NCBI RefSeq assembly: GCF_008728195.1
Contig: NZ_CP031598.1
Coordinates: 3,286,001-3,350,000 of the forward strand
Reading direction: 5' to 3'
From: Roseovarius indicus
GTDB taxonomy: Bacteria > Pseudomonadota > Alphaproteobacteria > Rhodobacterales > Rhodobacteraceae
DNA: 64,000 nt
Each line of letters starts with the position of its first letter. Positions within the stretch are counted from its first letter, which is position 1. Below, piece after piece: positions 35,377 through 43,722 of the stretch. The position numbers and the translations under genes were made by a program. The notes beneath the pieces were generated by a model that saw only the letters and a program-made list of their open reading frames with translations, did no database searches and was not told the origin of the DNA.

Positions 35377-35390
35377 TTGACCTGTGTCAA
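35377..35390. promoter_or_regulatory. FNR/FnrL-type box between hemA and the M20 peptidase gene
   Basis: TTGACCTGTGTCAA matches the FNR-type consensus TTGA-N6-TCAA exactly in both half-sites. Its centre is 170 bases upstream of the hemA start and 73 bases upstream of the divergent peptidase start. FnrL control of hemA is established in Rhodobacter species. A weak -10-like TTGTTA about 30 bases from the centre on the hemA side fits class II activation. Confidence 0.7.
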
Positions 35391-35456
35391 CCTGCTGGAC
35401 AGCGCCAAGCGTCCTGTTACGGTCGCCCCGACCTATCAGACCACCCGGAGATTTCC

Positions 35457-36836
35457 ATGCCGATTGACGCCGTTCTGACGCGCATTGACGACCAGTTGCC
35501 CGACGCCCTCGACCGCCTGATGGCGCTTCTGCGCATCCCCTCCATCTCGACCGACCCGGCCTACAAGGCCGATTGCCAAAGCGCCGCCGACTGGCTGGTC
35601 GCCGACCTGCAAAGCATTGGAATCGATGCCGAAAAGCGCGAAACCCCCGGTCACCCCATGGTCGTCGGCCATGTCGAGGGCGACGGGCCCCACCTGCTCT
35701 TCTACGGCCATTACGACGTGCAGCCCGTCGACCCGCTGGACCTATGGAAAACCGAGCCCTTCGCTCCGGAAATCCAGGACACCGACCAGGGCCGCGTCAT
35801 CCGCGGCCGCGGCGCCTCCGACGACAAGGGGCAGCTGATGACCTTCGTCGAAGCCTGCCGCGCCTACCGCGACGTCAACGGAAGCCTGCCCTGCCGCATC
35901 ACCTTCTTCTTCGAAGGCGAAGAGGAATCGGGTTCCCCCTCCCTCGTGCCCTTCCTGAAGGACAACGCCAAGGAGCTCTCCGCCGACATCGCGCTGGTCT
36001 GCGACACCTCCATGGTCTCCCCCGGCGTCCCCTCCATCGCCTCGCAGCTGCGCGGCATGCTGAAGGACGAATTCACCCTCCACGGGCCGAAGATCGACCT
36101 CCATTCCGGCCATTACGGCGGCCCGGGCCTCAACCCCCTGAAGGAAATCGCCCGCATCATCGCCTCCTTCCACGATGAGAACGGCCGCGTCGCGGTCGAG
36201 GGCTTCTACGACGGCGTCGAGGAAGTCCCCGACGAGCTTCTCCGCCAATGGGAAAACTGCGGCTTCGACGAGGAAACCTACCTGAAATCCGTAGGTTACA
36301 CCCAACCCCATGGCGAGCGCGGCTATTCCACCCTGGTGCAGCAATGGGCCCGCCCGACGCTCGAGATCAACGGCCTCTGGGGCGGCTACCAGGGCGCGGG
36401 CTCCAAAACCGTCATCCCGGCCGAGGCGCATTGCAAGCTCACCTGCCGCCTTGTCGGCGACATGGATCCCGACCACGTCCGAAAGGCGCTCCGCCAGCAC
36501 GTCGAAGACCGCCTGCCCCCCGACGCCTCCGTCACCTGGGACAACAATCTCGACGGCTCCCCCGCCTCGGTCATGAACATCGACCGGCCCGAATTCGAAC
36601 AGGCCCGCCAGGCGCTGTCGGAGGAATGGAACCGCGAGGCCGTCTTCTCCGGCATGGGCGGCTCGATCCCGGTGACCCGCTTCTTCAAGGACATCCTCGG
36701 CCTCGATTCCATGCTCATCGGCTTCGCCCAGGACGACGACGCCATCCACTCGCCCAACGAGAAATACAACGTCGAGAGCTTCCACAAGGGCATCCGCAGC
36801 TGGGCGCGGGTGCTGGACAAGCTGGCCAAGGCGTAA
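35457..36836 (+). CDS. M20 family dipeptidase/deacylase
   Basis: A 459-residue cytosolic metallopeptidase of the M20 family. The first metal motif is LFYGHYDVQP, with the ligand His and bridging Asp. The catalytic and ligand glutamates are in FEGEEESGSPS. A dimerisation (lid) domain lies at about residues 205-365, and the C-terminal metal-binding region contains DDDAIHSPNEKYN. The length and motifs match dipeptidases of the CNDP/ArgE-like branch. The substrate is not defined. It diverges from hemA, and the FnrL-type box between them might also affect it. CGGAG before the ATG supports the start. Confidence 0.93.
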   Translation: MPIDAVLTRIDDQLPDALDRLMALLRIPSISTDPAYKADCQSAADWLVADLQSIGIDAEKRETPGHPMVVGHVEGDGPHLLFYGHYDVQPVDPLDLWKTEPFAPEIQDTDQGRVIRGRGASDDKGQLMTFVEACRAYRDVNGSLPCRITFFFEGEEESGSPSLVPFLKDNAKELSADIALVCDTSMVSPGVPSIASQLRGMLKDEFTLHGPKIDLHSGHYGGPGLNPLKEIARIIASFHDENGRVAVEGFYDGVEEVPDELLRQWENCGFDEETYLKSVGYTQPHGERGYSTLVQQWARPTLEINGLWGGYQGAGSKTVIPAEAHCKLTCRLVGDMDPDHVRKALRQHVEDRLPPDASVTWDNNLDGSPASVMNIDRPEFEQARQALSEEWNREAVFSGMGGSIPVTRFFKDILGLDSMLIGFAQDDDAIHSPNEKYNVESFHKGIRSWARVLDKLAKA

Positions 36837-36856
36837 GGTCCGGCCAAGGTGGGTTT

Positions 36857-36898
36857 CACCCACCCTACGCACGCCGTAGGGTGGGTGCCAACCCACCT
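36857..36898. repeat. Palindromic CACCCACC repeat element
   Basis: A perfect 13-bp inverted repeat (CACCCACCCTACG / CGTAGGGTGGGTG, loop CACGC) at 36857-36887 overlaps a further stem (GGTGGGT / ACCCACC). The segment GGGTGCCAACCCACC recurs at 55477-55491, downstream of lon. This looks like a dispersed REP-type repeat. A run of 11 C follows at 36966-36976. Confidence 0.65.
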
Positions 36899-37120
36899 GC
36901 GGACGAAGCTGGCACACGCCCGGAACAAGTCCGCGCCCCGGCGCGGCGCCGGGCGCGTGCCACCGCCCCCCCCCCCGCATGGCCGGGGCACCACGCCTGG
37001 TCCATCAGACCGGACAACCAGTCGTTTCCGGGTATAATGAGAGTCGAATCAACTCAGGGCCGCGCCAATGTTTCCGGCGCAACGTGCCCTCAATTACCTG
37101 GCTTCATTGAAAGAAATCAC

Positions 37121-37981
37121 ATGATCAAGGCCCTTCTGAAAGAGAACCTCGTCTTCCTGATCGTCTCATTTCTCGCCTTTTCCTCGACCCCCGCCCTCGT
37201 CCAGGCCCAGGCGTCGGATTACACCCCTGTCCCTTTTACCGAAACCCTGACGCTGTCGCGCGGAAGTGTTTCGCCGCCATCCCCGAATAGCTTCTATCTC
37301 GGCCGCGACGACTATTGCGAAATCACCCAGTCCGAATGGGGGTGGCAGAGCTGCGCCAGCATCGACGCCTTCCTGCTGGGCGGCGCGCCCGGGGTCGACA
37401 CGGCGATCATCGAAAAGCCGGTCTCCGACGGCTATGTCACCTACGACGACTGGAACGACGCCGACCGCGACGAGGAAATCGCCGCCATCGAGACCGAGCT
37501 CGCCCTCTCGATGCGCAGCCAGTCCGAGGCCACCGGCCAGGATATCCACTTCCTCGGCTGGCGCGCCTACCCCACCCTCGACCAGCAGAAGAACTACCTC
37601 TACTACGCCACCGATATCGAGTGGGACGGCGAAAGGCTCATCAACATCACCGCTACCATCTTCGACCGGCGCGGCTATGTAACCTTTTCCATCGTGCCGC
37701 TCTCGAGCGAGCTGAACGAGGCGCAGATCGCGAAGATGGTCGACGACACCCTCGCCCCCTACAGCCCGGCCCCCGACGAATCCTACGCCGCCTTCGAAAC
37801 AGGCGACAAGATCGCCGCAGCCGGCGCCGTCGGGGTGCTGGCCACGCTGGTCGGCGTGAAATACGGCAAGACGGCCTTTGCCGGCCTCGCGGCCATCGCG
37901 CTGCTGGTGCTCAAGAAGGCGTGGTTCCTGCTTCTCTTCCCGCTCATCTGGATCAAGTCGTTCTTTCAGCGTAAGGAGTGA
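37121..37981 (+). CDS. DUF2167-like membrane protein
   Basis: A 286-residue protein with an N-terminal signal peptide or anchor (about 1-30) and one or two C-terminal transmembrane segments (about 230-275, GVLATLVGVKYG then ALLVLKKAWFLLLFPLIWIKSFF) ending in RKE. The middle part has DGYVTYDDWNDAD, GWRAYPTLDQQKNYLYYATDIEW and an Asn-Ile-Thr-rich strand, which resemble the DUF2167 family of exported membrane proteins. The function of that family is not known to me. The ATG at 37121 follows GAAAGAA. The gene stands apart, between an M20 peptidase and a dehalogenase-like hydrolase. Confidence 0.75.
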   Translation: MIKALLKENLVFLIVSFLAFSSTPALVQAQASDYTPVPFTETLTLSRGSVSPPSPNSFYLGRDDYCEITQSEWGWQSCASIDAFLLGGAPGVDTAIIEKPVSDGYVTYDDWNDADRDEEIAAIETELALSMRSQSEATGQDIHFLGWRAYPTLDQQKNYLYYATDIEWDGERLINITATIFDRRGYVTFSIVPLSSELNEAQIAKMVDDTLAPYSPAPDESYAAFETGDKIAAAGAVGVLATLVGVKYGKTAFAGLAAIALLVLKKAWFLLLFPLIWIKSFFQRKE

Positions 37982-38014
37982 GCCGAGGTTTCACGCCAAA
38001 GACGGGAGCGACAC

Positions 38015-38881
38015 ATGCCAATCCCCGGCTTCACCGATCACACCGCCACCCTCAACGGCATCGACATCGCCTGGTCCGAAGCCGGCGACGGCCCGCCGCT
38101 CCTTCTCCTCCACGGCTTCCCGCAGACCCGCGCGCTCTGGGCCCGTATCGCTCCCGAACTGGCGCAAACCCACCGCGTCATCTGCCCCGACCTGCGCGGC
38201 TACGGCGACAGCGGCAAACCCGCCGAAATCGCCGCCTACAGCTTCCGCGAAATGGCCCGCGACCAGATCGCCCTCATGCACCATCTCGGCCACTCCACCT
38301 TCGCCCTCGCCGGCCACGATCGCGGCGGCCGCGTGGCCCACCGCCTGACCCTCGACGCCCCCCACGCCGTCACCCGCCTCTGCGTCATGGATATCGTCCC
38401 CACCCACACCCTGCTCGAACCGCTCAAGCGCGAGGTCGCGCAGGCCTATTACCACTGGTTCTTCCTCGCCCAACCCGAGCCCTTCCCCGAAACCATGATC
38501 GGCCACGACCCCGACGCCTATTACCACTCCTGCCTGCTCGGCTGGGGCGGCGCGCAACTCTCGGATTTCGATGAAGACCAACTGACAGCATACCGCACCG
38601 CCTGGCGCGATCCCGACACCATCCGCGGCATGTGCAACGACTACCGCGCCGCGCTCTCGCATGATGTCCACGATGATGCAGAAGACCTCGACGCCCGCGT
38701 TACCTGCCCCACCCTCGTGCTCTTCGGCGCGCAAGGCGCGATGGCGAAAGCCTTCGATGTGCCCGCCACGTGGGAAGACAAATGCACCGACATGCAGGCC
38801 AGAGGCATCCCCGGCGGCCATTTCTTCCCCGACACCAACCCGGCCGACACCATCGCGGCCCTCAAGGCGTTCTTCGCCTGA
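38015..38881 (+). CDS. Alpha/beta hydrolase, fluoroacetate dehalogenase-like
   Basis: A 288-residue alpha/beta hydrolase. The expected catalytic set of fluoroacetate dehalogenases is present: nucleophile D102 in AGHDRGGR, carboxylate-binding R103 and R106, acid D126 in VMDIVPT, halide-site H147, W148 (YYHWFFLAQP) and Y210, and the base H269 in GGHFFPD. The LLLHGFPQT oxyanion-hole motif lies near residue 32. The family hydrolyses haloacetates, including the C-F bond of fluoroacetate in some members; other members act on other haloacids or epoxides. The true substrate is therefore inferred. The start at 38015 is probable. The gene appears to stand alone. Confidence 0.88.
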   Translation: MPIPGFTDHTATLNGIDIAWSEAGDGPPLLLLHGFPQTRALWARIAPELAQTHRVICPDLRGYGDSGKPAEIAAYSFREMARDQIALMHHLGHSTFALAGHDRGGRVAHRLTLDAPHAVTRLCVMDIVPTHTLLEPLKREVAQAYYHWFFLAQPEPFPETMIGHDPDAYYHSCLLGWGGAQLSDFDEDQLTAYRTAWRDPDTIRGMCNDYRAALSHDVHDDAEDLDARVTCPTLVLFGAQGAMAKAFDVPATWEDKCTDMQARGIPGGHFFPDTNPADTIAALKAFFA

Positions 38882-38946
38882 CACCCGCGCATGGCGAGAC
38901 AGCCCGAAAGGGCTGGCGAGCACTCGCGAATTTTAAAGGAAGAAAG

Positions 38947-39023
38947 TGGCGCGGTTGACGGGGCTCGAACCCGCGACCTCCGGCGTGACAGGCCGGCACT
39001 CTAACCAACTGAGCTACAACCGC
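38947..39023 (-). tRNA. tRNA-Asp (GTC), copy 1
   Basis: A 77-nt gene that folds into the cloverleaf: acceptor GCGGTTG / CAACCGC, anticodon stem CCGGC / GCCGG with loop CTGTCAC (anticodon GTC), a T-loop TTCGAGC, discriminator G and encoded CCA. It is identical in sequence to the copy at 39274-39350. Confidence 0.97.
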
Positions 39024-39151
39024 GTGCCGGGCGTCTTACGCCAGCCCGCAGGCGCCGTCAATCGCCAAATAACACCTCGTGTGGCTCTTTCAAGCCCCGG
39101 CCAGCGCGCGCCGCGTTAACCCGGCGCCGCGCCGATCCGCGCACCGACGGA

Positions 39152-39181
39152 ATACCGACAAAATACCGACGTGATACCGAC
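39152..39181. repeat. Three ATACCGAC copies at an 11-bp period between the tRNA-Asp genes
   Basis: ATACCGAC occurs at 39152, 39163 and 39174, exactly 11 bp apart. This is close to one turn of DNA. It lies upstream of tRNA-Asp copy 1 and downstream of copy 2 and may be a short tandem repeat or a phased protein-binding site. Confidence 0.5.
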
Positions 39182-39273
39182 ATGGCAAAATCCAAGAAAA
39201 CAAGGCCATTAACCCGCGATTCGCGAGCTTGCCCGAAACACCCTGATTTTCCGGAAATTTACCAAGGCAGCGA

Positions 39274-39350
39274 TGGCGCGGTTGACGGGGCTCGAACCCG
39301 CGACCTCCGGCGTGACAGGCCGGCACTCTAACCAACTGAGCTACAACCGC
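39274..39350 (-). tRNA. tRNA-Asp (GTC), copy 2
   Basis: A 77-nt gene with the same sequence as copy 1, including the CCA end. The two genes are 250 bases apart on the same strand and may be cotranscribed. Identical sequence points to recent duplication or continuing gene conversion. Confidence 0.97.
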
Positions 39351-39469
39351 CCGCTGCCCGCCCGGGGCTGACCCCAAGCGTGATGCGCTTCTTAGGGCCG
39401 TCGCCGCGCCCCGTCAAGCACTCGAAACACCGAATTTCAGGTTTCTTTTCCACCGCCCCGAACACCGCC

Positions 39470-39667
39470 TCAGCGGCGGCCCAGAACGGTGATGATCTGC
39501 CCCAGCTGCCGCCGCTCCTCGGCGTCCTCGCAACTCGTGTACCAGTCTTTCAGCATGGCCAGCTCTTCCGGACGCAACGGCCCGTCCGGCGTGTCGTCAA
39601 GGCTTTGTCGGATGGCCGAGAGGGTCTCCCCCCATCGGCCGCCATCCGGCGTCAGTCTTTTCCTCAT
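39470..39667 (-). CDS. Small hypothetical protein, 65 residues
   Basis: A 65-residue soluble protein, rich in charged residues and probably helical (RPEELAMLKDWYTSCEDAEERRQLGQIITVL). GAGGG lies at a suitable distance before the ATG on the minus strand. There is no signal peptide or membrane segment. I do not recognise a family. It lies between the tRNA-Asp pair and the light-sensing island and appears to have its own transcript. Confidence 0.65.
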   Translation of the reverse strand: MRKRLTPDGGRWGETLSAIRQSLDDTPDGPLRPEELAMLKDWYTSCEDAEERRQLGQIITVLGRR

Positions 39668-40011
39668 CCAGTTCCCTCAATCACTCCGCGATGCCATGCG
39701 GGTCACGCCCTTCGCCAAAATACCCGCATGCCGATAATATCATACAGCAATGTCCCGGCGCCCTGCCCCGGCCGGAACCGGAAAAAGGCAAAGTGCCGGA
39801 ACCATACATCACGGATTCTGCATTTGACTACAACTGCCTTGACCGATCACGTCTTTGCGAGCCCGCGCCCGGCCCGTAAGGGAAATGGCAACCATTCCGC
39901 GAGACAACGCCGCTCCCCAATACGGTGAACGCCGAAAGTCGGTGTTTGTTGACGGGCAAGTTTTGGTGCTAACGTCCTCCCATCGGCATGGTGCGCATCC
40001 TGGGAGGGAGC
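39668..40011. other. Gap upstream of the haem oxygenase gene
   Basis: This 344-base stretch holds no convincing gene. It is less GC-rich near 39730-39840. TTGACG at 39949-39954 with CTAAC-like bases about 14 bases later is a weak promoter candidate for the haem oxygenase operon. I see no clear operator. Confidence 0.4.
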
Positions 40012-40653
40012 TTGACCGGCAACACCGACATATCGACCCCGTCGCTGAGGGAGGCGCTGCGCGCGCATACCGACGCCGAGCACCAGGCGCTGCACCGGCA
40101 TGCGGCCTTCGACGGGCTGTTCCGCGGCACGCTCGATGTCGTGGGCTACCGCGCGCTCATGATACGTCTTTACGGTTTCCATACCCCGCTCGACCGGGCG
40201 ATCATGGAAACGCTGGCAGGCCGGCCCGCACCGGACAGCGGCTACCGCTACGCCCCCCGCGCGCCCCTTCTGGCGCAGGACATGCAGGCGCTCGGCGCCC
40301 CCGGCGGCACGCCCCCCCTCTGCCCCGGCGCCCGCGCCCTCGTCACGCCCGACACGATCGGCGGCGTGCTCTACGTCCTCGAGGGCGCCACCATGGGCGG
40401 CTCACAGATCGACCGCGCCGCCCATCGCCTTCTCGGCCACGACGGCCCCGCCGGCCGCCGCTACTGGGCCTGGTGCCGGGCCGAGGGCAAGCACCGCTGG
40501 CCCCTCACCCTGCGCCACCTCGACCACCTGCAATCGACCGGCGCGCCCCTGCCCCCGCTCCTGCACGGCGCCCTCGGCACCTTCCGCCTTCTGGCCGACT
40601 GGCTCGCGCCCCTCGACCTCCCCGCCCCGATACCTCAGGCCCGACGCGCATGA
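40012..40653 (+). CDS. Biliverdin-producing haem oxygenase
   Basis: A protein of about 213 residues that opens haem to biliverdin, the chromophore of the phytochrome encoded next. The N-terminal LREALRAHTDAEHQALH segment contains the likely proximal haem ligand (H24 from this start), and GGVLYVLEGATMGGSQI is the distal-helix glycine motif of the family. I chose the TTG at 40012 because a strong GGGAGGGAG lies just upstream; an in-frame ATG at 39988 has no ribosome binding site. The stop overlaps the phytochrome start (ATGA), so the two are translationally coupled. The symbol bphO is used for such genes, but I leave it open. Confidence 0.88.
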   Translation: MTGNTDISTPSLREALRAHTDAEHQALHRHAAFDGLFRGTLDVVGYRALMIRLYGFHTPLDRAIMETLAGRPAPDSGYRYAPRAPLLAQDMQALGAPGGTPPLCPGARALVTPDTIGGVLYVLEGATMGGSQIDRAAHRLLGHDGPAGRRYWAWCRAEGKHRWPLTLRHLDHLQSTGAPLPPLLHGALGTFRLLADWLAPLDLPAPIPQARRA

Positions 40654-42944
40654 CCCTCGACGTCGTCAACCTCGACACCTGCGACCGCGAGCAGATCCAC
40701 CTGATCGGCGCGGTCCAGCCACACGGAGCCCTCATCGCCGTCGATGCCGACAGCCTGGTCATCGACTACGCCAGCAAGAACACCGACCAATTCCTCGGCT
40801 ACGCCCCCGAGGCCATCCTCGGCCGCCCCCTCGCCCGCGTCATCGGCGACGACAACGTCGCCCAGCTGCGCGGCCTGCCGCTGGAACCCTCCACGCCCGA
40901 CCTGCTGAAACCGTGGTTCATCGGCTTTCCCGGCCCCGACGGCGCCCGCATCGCCGCCGAATGCCTCGCCCACCGCACCGGCGGGCATATCATCCTCGAA
41001 TTCCTCCGCCCCGACGAGAACCCCGCCAGCGTCTGGGAAGACGAATACCTCCGCCGCGGCTTCATCTCGGAACTGGTCAAGCCCGGCGCCCTCGTCGAAC
41101 TGGCCGAGGCCAGCGCCCGCATCATCCGCGAAGTCACCGGCTTCGACCGCGTGATGATCTACCGCTTCGCCGAGGACAAGCACGGCGAGGTCATCGCCGA
41201 AAGCACCGTCCGCCCCGACAGCTTCCTCGGCCTGCACTACCCGGCCTCCGACATCCCCGACCCGGCCCGCCGGCATTTCCTGCTGAACGTGATGCGTTCG
41301 ATCCCCGACATCAACGGCACCCGCGTCCCCATCATCAGCCAGCGCGGCACCGTCGCCGATGCCGACGCGCCCGACGCGCTCGACCTCACCTTCTCCAAGC
41401 TGCGGGCGGTGGCGCCGGTGCACGTGGAATACCTCAACAACATGGGCGTCGCGGCCAGCCTGTCGATCTCGCTCATCACCAACAACCAGCTCTGGGGGCT
41501 CGTCGCCTGCCACCATTACGAGCCGCGGATGATCTCGTCCTCGCGCCTGCGCTTCGCCGAGCTGGTGGGCGGCACCACCTCGGCCCTCCTGCAAAGCATC
41601 GAGAACACCAACCAGCTGCAGAAATCCATCGCCGCCGAGAAAACCGCCTTCCGCATCGAACAACAGGCCCGCACGGGCGCCGCCCTCAGCGACCTGATCG
41701 CCGACCGCGCCCAGCACCTGATGGACCTGATCGACGCTCACGGCCTTTTGCTGGTGCAGGGCGACGAGGTGGTGAGCTTCGGCACCGTCCCCGACACACC
41801 GCTCGATGTCTCGCCCCTTCTCGGCCACCTCACCGACGGCGTCGCCACCTCCTCGCAGCTCTCGTCGCTGATCCCGATGTCCGACCGCAACATGCAACGC
41901 GCCGCCGGCGCGGCGCTTCTCGACCTCTACGACAATGGCCGCGACTACCTCGTCTTCCTGCGCAGCGAGTTCGACCAGACGATCCGCTGGGCCGGCAAGC
42001 CCGACAAGATCGAGACCACCACCGAAGACGGCATCACCCGCCTCTCGCCCCGCGGCTCCTTCGCGCTCTGGCGCGAGGAACGGCGCGGCCAAAGCCGCCC
42101 CTTCGACCTGCGCGACCAGGACGCGCTGCGCATCCTGCGCCGGGCGCTCTTCGCGCTCAACAGCCTCGAACACGAACGCGCCGCGCTCGAGGCGCAGAAG
42201 GCCGCCGAGGCCGAGGAAATCCGCCTCCGCCACGCCCTGCTCGACGCCTCCCGCGCCTCCTCTCTCGGCGAACTGGCCTCGGCCATCGCGCATGAGCTCA
42301 ACCAGCCCCTCTCGGCCATCTCCAACTTCGTCAGCGCCTGCCGGCAGGAATTCCGCAACGCCGGTGCCGCCATCCCCGAAAAGGCCGCCCACCTGATGGA
42401 CAGCGCCGTGACCGAAACCACCCGCGCCGGCGACCTCATTCGCCGGGTGCGCGACTTCATCTCGACGGGCGACCTCAACCCCGACGAGATCGACCTCAAC
42501 GACGCCATCAAGCAGGGCATCGACCTCGCCCTCGTCTCCTCCGACCTGCCACGGCTCGAGGTCAACCTGCTGCTCGACCCGCGCCTGCCCCGCGTGCTGG
42601 CCGACCCGGTCCAGATCGGCCAGGTCGTGCTCAACCTCGCCCGCAATTCCATCACCGCCATGGAAGACGCCCCCCGGCAGAAACTCACCGTCGAGGTGAT
42701 CCGCATGGGCGACACGGTCGACGTGCAGGTGCGCGATACCGGCCATGGCATCCCGGCCGAACAGCAGGCCCACCTCTTCGAGCCGTTCCACGCCTCCACC
42801 ACCCGCGGCATGGGCATAGGCCTGTCCCTCTGCCGCTCCATCGTCGAGGCGCATGGCGGGCGCATCTGGTCCGAGCCCACGACGGGCGGCGCGGTGTTCG
42901 TCTTCCAACTGCCAATCCGCGGGGTGCATGGTGACCAGCTCTGA
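40650..42944 (+). CDS. bphP: Bacteriophytochrome histidine kinase
   Basis: A 764-residue red/far-red photoreceptor kinase. The biliverdin-attaching cysteine is C11, before the PAS domain (DREQIHLIGAVQPHG). The GAF domain (about 140-300) has YPASDIPDPAR, with the conserved Asp, and LRAVAPVHVEYLNNMGV. The PHY domain (about 315-480) carries the tongue motifs RWAGKP and SPRGSF. The kinase part has the phosphorylated H548 in AIAHELNQPLSAI, of the same HELNQPL class as FixL, and a HATPase domain with NLARNSITAM and DTGHGIP. It overlaps the haem oxygenase gene by four bases and the response regulator gene by 17, so all three form one operon. Confidence 0.95.
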   Translation: MTLDVVNLDTCDREQIHLIGAVQPHGALIAVDADSLVIDYASKNTDQFLGYAPEAILGRPLARVIGDDNVAQLRGLPLEPSTPDLLKPWFIGFPGPDGARIAAECLAHRTGGHIILEFLRPDENPASVWEDEYLRRGFISELVKPGALVELAEASARIIREVTGFDRVMIYRFAEDKHGEVIAESTVRPDSFLGLHYPASDIPDPARRHFLLNVMRSIPDINGTRVPIISQRGTVADADAPDALDLTFSKLRAVAPVHVEYLNNMGVAASLSISLITNNQLWGLVACHHYEPRMISSSRLRFAELVGGTTSALLQSIENTNQLQKSIAAEKTAFRIEQQARTGAALSDLIADRAQHLMDLIDAHGLLLVQGDEVVSFGTVPDTPLDVSPLLGHLTDGVATSSQLSSLIPMSDRNMQRAAGAALLDLYDNGRDYLVFLRSEFDQTIRWAGKPDKIETTTEDGITRLSPRGSFALWREERRGQSRPFDLRDQDALRILRRALFALNSLEHERAALEAQKAAEAEEIRLRHALLDASRASSLGELASAIAHELNQPLSAISNFVSACRQEFRNAGAAIPEKAAHLMDSAVTETTRAGDLIRRVRDFISTGDLNPDEIDLNDAIKQGIDLALVSSDLPRLEVNLLLDPRLPRVLADPVQIGQVVLNLARNSITAMEDAPRQKLTVEVIRMGDTVDVQVRDTGHGIPAEQQAHLFEPFHASTTRGMGIGLSLCRSIVEAHGGRIWSEPTTGGAVFVFQLPIRGVHGDQL

Positions 42945-43536
42945 CACGCCATTCGAGGTCTACGTCGTCGAGGATGACGATGCCGTCCTGAAATCCCTCG
43001 GCGCCCTGATGGAGGCGCATGGCTACGGCGCCACCCTGTGCCGAACGGCCGAAGACTTCCTGAAAAGCTTCGACCCGGCCCGCCGCGCCTGCCTCGTGCT
43101 CGACCTGCGCCTGCCGGGGATGAGCGGCATGCAGCTTCAGGCGCGGCTCGCCGAGATGGGCGTCGACATCCCCATCGTCGTGGTCACCGCCCATGGCGAC
43201 GTGCCCATCGCGGTGCAGGCCATGCGCGCCGGCGCCATCGACTTCATCGAGAAGCCCACCGAGGCCGAGCGCCTGCTCGAGGCCGTCGCCGCCGCCCGCG
43301 CCACGCTCGAAAACCGCGCCCCGCCCGAGGTGCCCCGACAGGTCATCGCCGACCGCCTCGCCCGCCTGACCGAGCGGGAACAGGAAGTGCTCCACCACCT
43401 CCTGCATGGCAAGCTCAACAAGGAAATCGCGGCCGAGCTCGGCATCAGCCAGCGCACCATCGAGGTCCACCGCGCCCGCATCCGCGAGAAAATGCAGGCC
43501 CGCGGCATCGCCGACCTGATCCGCATGCTGGGCTGA
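42928..43536 (+). CDS. FixJ-type response regulator (REC-LuxR)
   Basis: A 202-residue two-domain regulator. The receiver domain (about 9-125) has acidic residues EDDD, the phosphoacceptor D59 in LVLDLRLPGMSG, the Thr in VVVTAHGD and the Lys in FIEKPTEAE. A LuxR-type HTH follows (LTEREQEVLHHL, NKEIAAELGISQRTIEVHRARI). The ATG at 42928 lies inside the end of the phytochrome gene, a 17-base overlap. It is the obvious output partner of the kinase: light-dependent phosphorylation should switch its DNA binding. Its targets are unknown; the palindrome at 43556-43571 is a candidate. Confidence 0.94.
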   Translation: MVTSSDTPFEVYVVEDDDAVLKSLGALMEAHGYGATLCRTAEDFLKSFDPARRACLVLDLRLPGMSGMQLQARLAEMGVDIPIVVVTAHGDVPIAVQAMRAGAIDFIEKPTEAERLLEAVAAARATLENRAPPEVPRQVIADRLARLTEREQEVLHHLLHGKLNKEIAAELGISQRTIEVHRARIREKMQARGIADLIRMLG

Positions 43537-43555
43537 TCCCGCCCCGCCCGCGGCA

Positions 43556-43571
43556 TACGTATATATACGTA
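43556..43571. promoter_or_regulatory. Perfect TACGTA-TATA-TACGTA palindrome
   Basis: A 16-bp perfect palindrome made of two TACGTA half-sites separated by TATA. It lies 20 bases after the response regulator gene and 150 bases before the B12-binding protein gene, in an otherwise GC-rich gap. LuxR-type HTH regulators bind short dyads of this kind, so the adjacent FixJ-type regulator is a candidate ligand. Confidence 0.5.
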
Positions 43572-43722
43572 GTGGATTATCCCAACTAGCCGGTTGTGCC
43601 GCCTCGGCCTTACGCTCGGTTAGCCAGAAAGTGATCTCGAAGACTCCTCGATGAATTCGGTTTGAGCAGTCGACCAAGGGAAGGCCGATCCTCGAGGCAG
43701 CGAGAATGCCGGGAGGAGGCAC

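Noticed and set aside
38947..39350. Integrated element between two tRNA-Asp copies
   Set aside because: Only 250 bases lie between them, with no integrase or att-like extension beyond the tRNA genes; simple duplication is enough, although a scar cannot be excluded.
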